A DNA stretch of 64,000 nucleotides from Herbaspirillum sp. SJZ107 (GTDB lineage: Bacteria; Pseudomonadota; Gammaproteobacteria; Burkholderiales; Burkholderiaceae_D), in NCBI RefSeq assembly GCF_006715485.1, contig NZ_VFNH01000004.1:558001-622000 (forward strand). Reading direction: 5' to 3'. Both the position numbers and the translations under genes were made by a program. Position 1 is the first letter of the stretch; each line of letters opens with the position of its first letter. Of this stretch, positions 57,114 to 64,000 are shown in pieces. Under the pieces are notes generated by a model that worked only from the letters and a program-made list of their open reading frames with translations, did not search any database and was not told the origin of the DNA.

Positions 57114-60100
57114 ATGTCCGCCTTCTTCATCGCCCGCCCGATCTTTGCGATCGTCATCGCGATCCTGATGTCGCTGCTGGGCGCGCTGTCGATCCTGCGC
57201 ATGCCGATCGAGCAATACCCGTCGACGGCGCCGCCGTCGATCCAGGTCACGGCCACCTACCCGGGCGCCTCTGCCGAGACGGTGGAATCGACCGTGGTGC
57301 AGGTCGTCGAACAGCAGATGAGCGGCCTCGACCACCTGATCTACCTGTCGGCCACCAGCGACGACAGCGGCCAGGGCGTGATCACGCTGACCTTCGCCCC
57401 CGGCACCGACCCCGACATCGCCCAGGTGCAGGTCCAGAACAAGCTGCAGCTGGCCACCCCGCAGCTGCCCAGCGCAGTCCAGCTGCAGGGTATCCGGGTG
57501 ACCAAATCGAGCGCCTCCTTCCTGATGGTGGTCGGCTTCGTCTCGGAAAACGGCAGCATGAGCCGGGAAGACATCGCCAACTACATCGTCTCGCGCATCC
57601 AGGACCCGGTCAGCCGCGTCAGCGGGGTCGGCAACTTCACCGTGTTCGGCACCCAGTATGCGATGCGCATCTGGCTCGATCCGAACAAGCTGAACAACTA
57701 TGGCCTGACGCCTGTCGACGTCGGCAATGCGTTGCAGGCCCAGAACGTGCAGATCGCCGGCGGCCAGCTCGGCGGCGCGCCGGCGGCCGGTCCGCAGCAG
57801 TTCAGCGCGACGATCCGTGCCGCCACGCTGCTGCGCACGCCGCGCCAGTTCGAGGACGTGCTGCTGAAAGTGCTGCCGGACGGCGCCCAGGTGCGTCTGC
57901 GCGACGTCGCGCGGGTGGTGCGCGGCGCCGAAAACTACAATATCGACAGCAAGTACAACGGGCGTCCGTCCTCGGGCATCGGCATCTACCTGGCGCCGGG
58001 CGCCAACGCGCTCGATACCAGCGCCGAGATCCACGCCCTGGTCGACCGCCTGCGGCCGTACTTCCCGCCGGGCCTGAAGGCGGTGTATCCGCTGGACGCC
58101 GCGCCCTTCATCCGCGAGTCGATGATCGAGGTGGTGAAAACCCTGTTCGAGGGCATCGCGCTGGTGTTCCTGGTGATGTACCTGTTCCTGCAGAACATCC
58201 GCGCGACCCTGGTGCCGACCATCGCGGTACCGGTGGTGCTGCTCGGTACCTTCGGCATCATGGCGGCGGCCGGCTTCACGATCAACATCCTGTCGATGTT
58301 CGGCCTGGTGCTGGCGATCGGCTTGCTGGTCGACGATGCCATCGTGGTGGTCGAGAACGTCGAGCGCATCATGGAAGAGGAGTGCTTGCCGCCCGTGGAG
58401 GCCACGCGCAAGGCGATGAGCCAGATCGGCGGCGCGCTGGTCGGCGTGGCCACCGTGCTGTCGGCGGTGTTCGTGCCGGTGGCGTTTTCGAGCGGCTCGG
58501 TGGGCGCCATCTACCGCCAGTTTTCGCTGACGATCGTGTCGGCGATGCTGCTGTCGGTGTTCGTCGCGCTGTCGCTCAGTCCGGCGCTGTGCGCCACCAT
58601 CCTGAAACCGCCGGGGCCGAAGGAGGGCGGAGAAGAGAAGGCGGAGAAGCACGGCTTCTTCCGCTGGTTCAACCGCGGCTTCGAGCGCGTGCGCGGCCGC
58701 TACATGGGCGGCGTGCGCGCCATCATCGCGCGCTACCGGCGCTGGCTGCTGGTCTACCTCGGCGTGGTGGCGGCCGTGGTGCTGCTGTTCTGGCGCCTGC
58801 CCTCGTCCTTCCTGCCGGACGAAGACCAGGGCTACATGTTCGTGCTGGCGCAATTGCCGGCCAATGCCAACCAGGGGCGCACCGCGGCCGTGCTGAGCGA
58901 GATCAACCACTACCTGCTGAACGAGGAGGGCCGCATCGTCGACGCCGCCTTCGAGGTCAGCGGCTTCAACTTTGCCGGCCGCGGGCAGAACCAGGGGCTG
59001 CTGTTCGTGCACTTCCGGCCCTTCGACGAGCGCGCCGGCAGCGCACTGCGGGTGCAGGCGCTGATGGGCCGGATCGCGCGCCGCTTCGGCGGCTACCAGG
59101 GCGCGATGGTAATCCCGGTCAATCCGCCGCCGATCCCCGAGCTGGGCACCGCATCCGGCTTCGACTTCGAACTGATGGACCGCGGCGGACTCGGGCACGA
59201 AGGCTTGCTGCAGGCGCGCAACCAGCTGCTCGGCATGGCGCGCCAGCATCCGGTGCTGGCCGGCGTGCGTCCCAACGGCCTCGAGGACAATCCGATGTTC
59301 GCGATCGAGGTCGACCGCGAAAAAGCCAGCGCGCTGGGACTGGTGCTGAGCCAGGTCGACCAGAGCTTCTCGGCGGCCTGGGCCTCGAGCTTCGTCAACT
59401 TCTTCCTCGACGTCGACGGCCGCCTGAAGCGGGTCTTCATGCAGGCCGACGCGCCTTTCCGCATGGGGCCGCAGGACCTGGACGCGATCTACGTGCGCAA
59501 CGCCGCCGGGACCATGGTGCCGTTCACGGCCTTCGCCAGCGGCCGCTGGATCTACGGCTCGCCCAAGCGCGAACGCTACAACGGCGTGTCCTCGTTCGAG
59601 ATCCAGGGCGCCGGCGCGCCCGGACACAGCACCGGCGAAGCGATCGAGGTCATGGAAACGCTGGCCGGGCGGCTGCCGCCCGGCACCGGCTTCGAGTGGA
59701 CCGGCATCTCGCGCCAGCAGGTCGAGGCCGGCCAGCAGGCGCCCCTTTTATATGCACTGTCTGTGCTGGTCGTGTTCCTGAGCCTGGCCGCGCTGTACGA
59801 AAGCTGGTCGATCCCGGTGTCGGTGATCATGGTGGTGCCGATCGGCGTGCTGGGCGCGCTGCTGATGGCGTCCGGCTTCGGCATGGCGAACGACGTGTAT
59901 TTCCAGATCGGCCTCTTGACCACGGTCGGGCTGTCGGCCAAGAACGCGATCCTGATCGTCGAATTCGCGCGCGAATTGTCGGCGCAAGGGCGCAGTGCCG
60001 CCGAGGCCGCCCTGGAGGCGGCCCACATCCGCTTGCGCCCGATCCTGATGACTTCGCTCGCCTTCGGGCTGGGCGTGCTGCCGCTGGCGCTGGCGCGCGG

Positions 60101-60284
60101 CGCCGGCTCCGCCAGCCAGAACGCGGTCGGGCGCGGCGTGCTGGGTGGGATGCTGGCGGCGACCTTCGTGGCCACCTTCCTGATCCCGATGTTTTATGTG
60201 TTCATTGCCGAGAAATTGCGGGTGCGGCGCAAGGAGCCTGTGCGTTCGGATGCGCCGCCGGCGCCGCCGCGCCCTGTCACATGA
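57114..60284 (+). CDS. RND multidrug efflux permease (AcrB/MexB type)
   Basis: This 1056-residue HAE1-type pump begins MSAFFIARPIFAIVIAILM. The proton-relay pair falls at D407-D408 (GLLVDDAIVVVENVE), the same numbers as in AcrB, and the late helix has GLSAKNAILIVEFA with the conserved Lys. It pumps drugs, solvents or toxic aromatics through the adaptor encoded upstream. No TolC/OprM-like gene follows, so the channel must come from elsewhere. A short A/T-richer stretch with repeats begins right after the stop. Confidence 0.95.
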   Translation: MSAFFIARPIFAIVIAILMSLLGALSILRMPIEQYPSTAPPSIQVTATYPGASAETVESTVVQVVEQQMSGLDHLIYLSATSDDSGQGVITLTFAPGTDPDIAQVQVQNKLQLATPQLPSAVQLQGIRVTKSSASFLMVVGFVSENGSMSREDIANYIVSRIQDPVSRVSGVGNFTVFGTQYAMRIWLDPNKLNNYGLTPVDVGNALQAQNVQIAGGQLGGAPAAGPQQFSATIRAATLLRTPRQFEDVLLKVLPDGAQVRLRDVARVVRGAENYNIDSKYNGRPSSGIGIYLAPGANALDTSAEIHALVDRLRPYFPPGLKAVYPLDAAPFIRESMIEVVKTLFEGIALVFLVMYLFLQNIRATLVPTIAVPVVLLGTFGIMAAAGFTINILSMFGLVLAIGLLVDDAIVVVENVERIMEEECLPPVEATRKAMSQIGGALVGVATVLSAVFVPVAFSSGSVGAIYRQFSLTIVSAMLLSVFVALSLSPALCATILKPPGPKEGGEEKAEKHGFFRWFNRGFERVRGRYMGGVRAIIARYRRWLLVYLGVVAAVVLLFWRLPSSFLPDEDQGYMFVLAQLPANANQGRTAAVLSEINHYLLNEEGRIVDAAFEVSGFNFAGRGQNQGLLFVHFRPFDERAGSALRVQALMGRIARRFGGYQGAMVIPVNPPPIPELGTASGFDFELMDRGGLGHEGLLQARNQLLGMARQHPVLAGVRPNGLEDNPMFAIEVDREKASALGLVLSQVDQSFSAAWASSFVNFFLDVDGRLKRVFMQADAPFRMGPQDLDAIYVRNAAGTMVPFTAFASGRWIYGSPKRERYNGVSSFEIQGAGAPGHSTGEAIEVMETLAGRLPPGTGFEWTGISRQQVEAGQQAPLLYALSVLVVFLSLAALYESWSIPVSVIMVVPIGVLGALLMASGFGMANDVYFQIGLLTTVGLSAKNAILIVEFARELSAQGRSAAEAALEAAHIRLRPILMTSLAFGLGVLPLALARGAGSASQNAVGRGVLGGMLAATFVATFLIPMFYVFIAEKLRVRRKEPVRSDAPPAPPRPVT

Positions 60285-60439
60285 ATACAGACTTGCTTGA
60301 CACACGGCCGTCATTCGGTATTGTCGAACGAGTCGGCCCACTCGTAGTCCAGCCAGAATACGTCAGGGTCAGCAAGTGTTGTGGGGTGATACAGACGGGA
60401 CATCTCTCAATCTCTCCTAGCTCCAACGCAGACTTTACC

Positions 60440-60483
60440 AATGTCCGCTTCTGGCCGACTGCAGACCTATTGCAGCGTCTGCT
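60440..60483 (+). repeat. Dispersed 44-bp repeat, copy B
   Basis: Plus-strand copy of the element also found at 20124-20167 and 61010-61053, with core gtccgcttctggccg. Translated in one frame it reads VRFWPTADLL. It lies in the 245-bp gap after the RND gene, which shows no gene. Confidence 0.7.
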
Positions 60484-60529
60484 ACCGCAGTCTGGAGCCG
60501 TTTGGATTGACCTTCAAATCTGGAGCAAA

Positions 60530-60982
60530 TTAGGAAGCATAGCGTTGGTACTCCCGCCACAGTGACTGCATACGTTTATTCCCCGCTAGTTGTAGGTGCC
60601 TCCCTTTCGTAAGCATAATTGCGAGTCCATGCCGCTCGACGCCAATCTCATATCGGCCTTTGGTGAACGGAAACTCTTTAATCACCCACTGAAACTGCCG
60701 ACTCCGGCAAAAAAACTCGCCTAAATAGACCGCGATAGCATGGGCAAGCGCGTAGCCTGACTCAGTTGCAGCAGGTTGCCCATTTTCGAAGAACCAGCTT
60801 TCAAGCGATTTGAGGCTCTCCGGCGAGTAGTCCAGCAATGGAGCCAAACCGCTCAGCAAGTACAGTTCTTGGAGGCCCTTGTCACGCCAAGCCAAAAGGG
60901 CTTCTTTAGCGGCCAACTGCTCCGGAAATTCAGGGAGGTCCTGTGCAAATTGACGTGCAACGAGCATTCCATATTGCGACAT
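60530..60982 (-). CDS. Hypothetical protein, 150 aa
   Basis: I do not recognise it. It is a soluble, mostly helical protein (PEFPEQLAAKEALLAWRDKGLQ, ESLKSLESWFFENGQ) with a central SGYALAHAIAVYLGEFFCR. A basic end (GNKRMQSLWREYQRYAS) follows. Third-position G/C use is clearly lower than in the neighbouring RND and DUF1460 genes. It lies between two copies of the 44-bp repeat, which suggests acquired DNA. Confidence 0.65.
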   Translation of the reverse strand: MSQYGMLVARQFAQDLPEFPEQLAAKEALLAWRDKGLQELYLLSGLAPLLDYSPESLKSLESWFFENGQPAATESGYALAHAIAVYLGEFFCRSRQFQWVIKEFPFTKGRYEIGVERHGLAIMLTKGRHLQLAGNKRMQSLWREYQRYAS

Positions 60983-61009
60983 TCTTTCAGCACCCTTGAC
61001 GTAAATTTG

Positions 61010-61053
61010 AACGACCGCTTCTGGCCGGTTGTAGACGTATTGTAGCGTCCGCT
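61010..61053 (+). repeat. Dispersed 44-bp repeat, copy C
   Basis: Copy just upstream of the 150-residue gene start. It shares the 13 bases tattgtagcgtcc with copy A and the core ccgcttctggccg with copy B. In frame it reads DRFWPVVDVL. Confidence 0.7.
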
Positions 61054-61087
61054 ATCGAACCATTGCCGACATTCACAATTATTGGAT

Positions 61088-61360
61088 TTATGCGTCCTTC
61101 TTCTGCCACCACCTGTCTGACAAGGGGAGCTCAGCGTCTTCTGGCCCGGATTCCTTCCATCGCGCTGCTTCTTGTACAGACAGCAAGCGGAGACCGCAAT
61201 GCCTTATATTGCAGCAATGAATACCTCCGTCGACTAGGGAGACGCCTTCGATCTGGCGTCCAGTCGAGTCGACACTTGAAACACGACATGGATGAAAAGA
61301 GCAACTTTCGAAAAAATCGCCAACGTTAAGTTGCCCAGGTTCGGTAACACGTATCGGCAA
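61088..61360 (-). CDS. Hypothetical small protein, about 90 aa
   Basis: I do not recognise it. The likely start is a TTG at 61360 preceded by AAAGGA, because the frame further upstream runs through repeat D. It has four cysteines in two clusters (ESCSFHPC and HCCNIRHC, counting adjacent residues), which suggests metal binding or disulfides. A charged C-terminus follows (DRWWQKKDA). Start and identity are uncertain. Confidence 0.5.
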   Translation of the reverse strand: MPIRVTEPGQLNVGDFFESCSFHPCRVSSVDSTGRQIEGVSLVDGGIHCCNIRHCGLRLLSVQEAARWKESGPEDAELPLSDRWWQKKDA

Positions 61361-61380
61361 CGATATTTCCTTTAATGTTG

Positions 61381-61440
61381 GTCGGCTTCTGGCCGGTTTC
61401 AGTCGTTCACTCGCGACCGCTTCCGACCTGAAGCGGACCC
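61381..61440 (+). repeat. Partial copies of the dispersed repeat (D)
   Basis: gtcggcttctggccggtttc at 61381-61400 shares the repeat core. The following gaccgcttc...gaagcggac forms a short inverted repeat of the same bases. It lies between two small minus-strand genes. Confidence 0.5.
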
Positions 61441-61451
61441 TCACAGCCAGC

Positions 61452-61895
61452 TCAAGTACAGCGTTCAAAGACCTGTAAGGCAGTCTGGCCGCAAACTTCA
61501 TGAGTCGTAGGGTCTACCTGCTCCGCGCACGCAGCAATTGGCAAGAAACCCTTGTCGGGTCCATTTGTTCCCCCGTTTCGGTGTGGCGCGAAGGTCGCCG
61601 TCCTCCCGTCGGTAACCACGGATACTAGCGAAGCCTGTTTCTGAAATATCGCCTCACTTTTGACAGCAGCGGACGCCAACCTTCGGGCAGCTAATCCCTT
61701 CCAGCTTACGGGATGGGCGACGCCATCATGTGAACTATCCAAAGCTTGGTTGATAGCCTTGCTCAGTTCAAGGGCAGACACTGGAGTGGGTAGCGCGATA
61801 TACGGTTCGGACGTGAGGCCGATTCCTGAAGTTGTCGTGCTGACTGGGCAGACAATGAGCCGTGACGGGAGCTTGTAAATGAATGCTGTTTTCAC
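61452..61895 (-). CDS. Hypothetical protein, 147 aa
   Basis: I do not recognise it. It starts MKTAFIYKLPSRLIVCPV and continues with mixed strands and a helix (SALELSKAINQALDSS). The C-terminal half has three cysteines (AACAEQVDPTTHEVCGQ and the final residues ERCT). Codon use is less GC-biased than its neighbours. There is no membrane segment and no clear partner. It may be part of a small acquired island with the genes at 60530-61360. Confidence 0.6.
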   Translation of the reverse strand: MKTAFIYKLPSRLIVCPVSTTTSGIGLTSEPYIALPTPVSALELSKAINQALDSSHDGVAHPVSWKGLAARRLASAAVKSEAIFQKQASLVSVVTDGRTATFAPHRNGGTNGPDKGFLPIAACAEQVDPTTHEVCGQTALQVFERCT

Positions 61896-61940
61896 TAGAA
61901 CAGGTTCTTGTCTATCGAATGGAGTGAAGGTCTAGCCAGG

Positions 61941-61960
61941 GTCCGCTTCTGGCCGGGTGC
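61941..61960 (+). repeat. Partial copy of the dispersed repeat (E)
   Basis: gtccgcttctggccgggtgc repeats the core of copies B-D in the 236-bp gap before the DUF1460 gene. That gap shows no gene. Confidence 0.5.
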
Positions 61961-62131
61961 GGAAGTTCATCAAAGACTCAATATACGATTCCTGTTGTTT
62001 ATTGGCAAATACGACCTTAATGAGGCTGACGGTCAGACATGCAAGGCCATGCGCAAGCAACGTAGAGCGGCAAATTCTTCTTGATGCTCGAGTCCGCCCG
62101 GGGTAACGTAGAATTTTCTCTAGAGAAAAGC

Positions 62132-63070
62132 ATGCGTTTTGCCCGTTCGTTCATCGCCATCGTTAGCGCAGCCTTTGGCGCGGCCTGCATGTCGGCTGCA
62201 CTGGCCGGCACCTCTACTACCGAGCCAATCGACGCGCCGCCGGCGAAGCCGCTCTACCAGATGCAGCCGGTCGAGGTCGGACGCTACCTCGCCTGGGAGC
62301 ACGGCCACGAACCCGACCTGCGCAAGCGCATCGCCGCGATCGCCCGCAAGAACATCGGCCAGCCGTACCGCCTGAATTTGCTGGGCGAATTTCCGTACCA
62401 GGTGCATGACGAGCTGCCGATGTTCAGTCTCGATCACAGCGATTGCACGGTCTTCGTCGAACACACCTACGCGATGGCGCTGTCGAAATCGTGGGACGAG
62501 TTCTTCTGGATGCTGCAGCGCATCCGCTACCGTGACGGGATCATCGGCGTCGCGACGCGCAACCATTACACCGAGCTGGACTGGAACGTTGCCAACAGCT
62601 GGTTGGTGACCGACGTCAGCGCCCAACTCGTCGGCGCTGAAGGCCCGAGCTACACCATGACGGTGGACCGCGCGACTTTTCTGAGAACGCGCCATCACAC
62701 CGAGGCCGACATCCCGGTCGAAACCAGCCGCCAGGCCTACGTGCCGAAAGCGCGCGCCGTCGCGCTGGCTGGCCAGCTGCGCGAAGGCGACTACGCCAAC
62801 GTGGTCTCGCTCCTCGCCGACGGCAAGACCATGGTCACCCACGTCGGTCTGGTGGTGCTCGGTCCGGACGGCGAGCGGCACTTCCTGCATTCGTCCGACC
62901 CGGCGGTGCGCGAAGAAACCTTCGCCAGCTTCATCGCCCGCACCGAAGCGCGCGAGGGACGCAACCGGCAAACGGGCAAGAAGGGGTCGACGCTGCTCGG
63001 CTTCAAGTTCCTGCGCCTGAACGACAACATCGTCGTGCCGCCGATGGCGCCGCAACCGCGGCCTTCGTGA
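62132..63070 (+). CDS. DUF1460 family protein, NlpC/P60-like cell-wall hydrolase
   Basis: This 312-residue protein has a signal peptide (about residues 1-26, ending LAG) chosen by starting at 62132 rather than the ATG at 62081. It matches the DUF1460 (amidase-like, papain fold) family. The candidate nucleophile Cys is in SLDHSDCTVFVEHTYAMA and the His in MVTHVGLVVLG. Family structures suggest cleavage of peptidoglycan peptides or similar amides in the periplasm. It stands alone on the plus strand. Confidence 0.85.
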   Translation: MRFARSFIAIVSAAFGAACMSAALAGTSTTEPIDAPPAKPLYQMQPVEVGRYLAWEHGHEPDLRKRIAAIARKNIGQPYRLNLLGEFPYQVHDELPMFSLDHSDCTVFVEHTYAMALSKSWDEFFWMLQRIRYRDGIIGVATRNHYTELDWNVANSWLVTDVSAQLVGAEGPSYTMTVDRATFLRTRHHTEADIPVETSRQAYVPKARAVALAGQLREGDYANVVSLLADGKTMVTHVGLVVLGPDGERHFLHSSDPAVREETFASFIARTEAREGRNRQTGKKGSTLLGFKFLRLNDNIVVPPMAPQPRPS

Positions 63071-63074
63071 ACCC

Positions 63075-63557
63075 TCAATAGCGGGCTGACCGATCACGAT
63101 CATGCCCGGAGTCCATGGCTTCTCGTATTGCGGCCGCTGCCTCCTGGGCGTTTTCCATCGTCAGGAGGACTGGTACGCCCTGCATGCCCCGGCGCTTCAA
63201 CGTGAGCACGAGTCCCCTGAAGTCATCGCCTGACGTCGAAGCCTCGGCACTTTCGATTTCATGCCACGCGAAATGCGCAGTCCGGTCGGTCGGGCTGTTG
63301 CCTTCGATATGGTAAATACCATCCCGGTCCAGCCAGAAGTAGCGGAAGTAATGCAGCTTCGGTGCCTTCCGCAAGAGATGGACATAGCCGAGAACCGCCA
63401 TGGCGAGGAGGACGCCGCCGGCAACAGATGCGCCCGTTCCTGTGGCTGTAAAAAAGAGCAGTACGCCACCGAGCAACGCAAGAGCGCTCATGACGTATCC
63501 AGCGTCCTGCCTTCCGCTCGTGGAACCGTCGATCTTTTCGAACGCAATGTCGTTCAA
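63075..63557 (-). CDS. Small membrane protein with PH-like C-terminal domain
   Basis: This 160-residue protein has two adjacent hydrophobic helices (about residues 20-37 and 44-60). A beta-rich tail follows with WLDRDGIYHIEGN and HFAWHEIESAEASTSGDD, a pattern seen in bacterial PH/YcxB-like membrane proteins. Its stop lies 4 bp from the convergent DUF1460 stop. Function is unknown. Confidence 0.72.
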   Translation of the reverse strand: MNDIAFEKIDGSTSGRQDAGYVMSALALLGGVLLFFTATGTGASVAGGVLLAMAVLGYVHLLRKAPKLHYFRYFWLDRDGIYHIEGNSPTDRTAHFAWHEIESAEASTSGDDFRGLVLTLKRRGMQGVPVLLTMENAQEAAAAIREAMDSGHDRDRSARY

Positions 63558-63647
63558 TTCGTGGCGCTCCGGACAATTATTCTGTATCGCAGACTGCGGC
63601 TGCCGGACTTATTAGAACTCAGTCTGCGATCCCGTACAAGGTAGTGA

Positions 63648-64000
63648 TCACACCGGCACCGCAGCGCCGAACTCGACCAGTCCGGACCGCGCCGCCAGGT
63701 GCATCAACTTGAAATCGTTCTCGGCATGCAGCTTCTGCCGGATCGAGGTCAGGCAATTCAGCACCGTCTTCGGACTCAGGTGCATGGCGGCTGCGATGTC
63801 CTGCACCGATTCGCCGTGCACCAGCAGGCGCAGCAGCTCGAACTCGCGCGGCTTCAGTTCGTGCAGCGCGCTGTCGCCCTCGGGCGCCGCCAGTGCCTGC
63901 ATGTCGCGCGACAGCACGCGCCGGCCGCGCATCACGCCGCGGATGCCGTCGATGACTTCCTCGGGTTCGCTGCATTTGGTCAGATACCCGTGGGCGCCGG
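63648..64000 (-). CDS. LuxR/NarL-type response regulator, 5' part outside window
   Basis: The frame is open to the window end, so only the C-terminal ~117 residues are seen. The end of a receiver domain (GAHGYLTKCSEPEEVIDGI, with the conserved Lys) leads into a LuxR-type helix-turn-helix (LKPREFELLRLLVHGESV, then IAAAMHLSPKTVLNCLTSI). It is a two-component output regulator. Its kinase is probably beyond the edge. Confidence 0.9.
   Translation of the reverse strand, partial: GAHGYLTKCSEPEEVIDGIRGVMRGRRVLSRDMQALAAPEGDSALHELKPREFELLRLLVHGESVQDIAAAMHLSPKTVLNCLTSIRQKLHAENDFKLMHLAARSGLVEFGAAVPV

Overview
The window is GC-rich chromosomal DNA of a Gram-negative beta-proteobacterium. Gene content (a gallate meta-cleavage operon, an LctP-GlcDEF oxidation unit, a five-gene glg operon, an amidoligase/alpha-E/transglutaminase cluster) and strong G/C third-position bias suggest the Oxalobacteraceae, for example a Massilia-like organism. 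That placement is inference. I saw no tRNA, rRNA, CRISPR array, insertion sequence or phage gene.

Left third (1-20.0 kb): the 3' end of a dienelactone-hydrolase-family gene and a 1080-residue orphan membrane protein lead into a catabolic region. An AraC regulator is divergent from a cupin oxygenase and a Rieske O-demethylase-like oxygenase. A GntR repressor is divergent from lctP-glcDEF (2-hydroxyacid import and oxidation to 2-oxoacid). A tight six-gene minus-strand operon (galD, galB/ligJ-type hydratase, galC, alpha/beta hydrolase, galA, NTF2-like protein) converts gallate to pyruvate and oxaloacetate, divergent from a LysR regulator with two DNA-binding domains. Together this looks like growth on gallate and possibly its O-methylated, lignin-derived precursors.

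Middle (20.0-39.2 kb): small genes and regulators, including a two-gene small-protein unit behind a near-perfect LexA box and an HxlR regulator with its own operator. Two divergent operons follow that encode circularly permuted ATP-grasp amidoligases, alpha-E domains, two transglutaminases, a DUF2126 amidoligase and a nearby HExxH zinc peptidase. Then comes a two-gene cassette of unknown function that includes an HNH-like motif fused to membrane segments.

Right third (39.2-64.0 kb): a GH13 alpha-glucosidase converges on glgB-glgX-glgC-glgA-glgP, covering glycogen synthesis, branching, debranching and phosphorolysis. After it come an OsmC-YcaO fusion, an AmiD-like lipoprotein amidase, an MFS transporter and an RND efflux pair without an outer-membrane channel. 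Next is an A/T-richer stretch (60.3-62.1 kb) with three small unknown genes and copies of a dispersed 44-bp repeat, then a DUF1460 cell-wall protein, a small membrane protein, and the C-terminal part of a LuxR-type response regulator that runs off the end.
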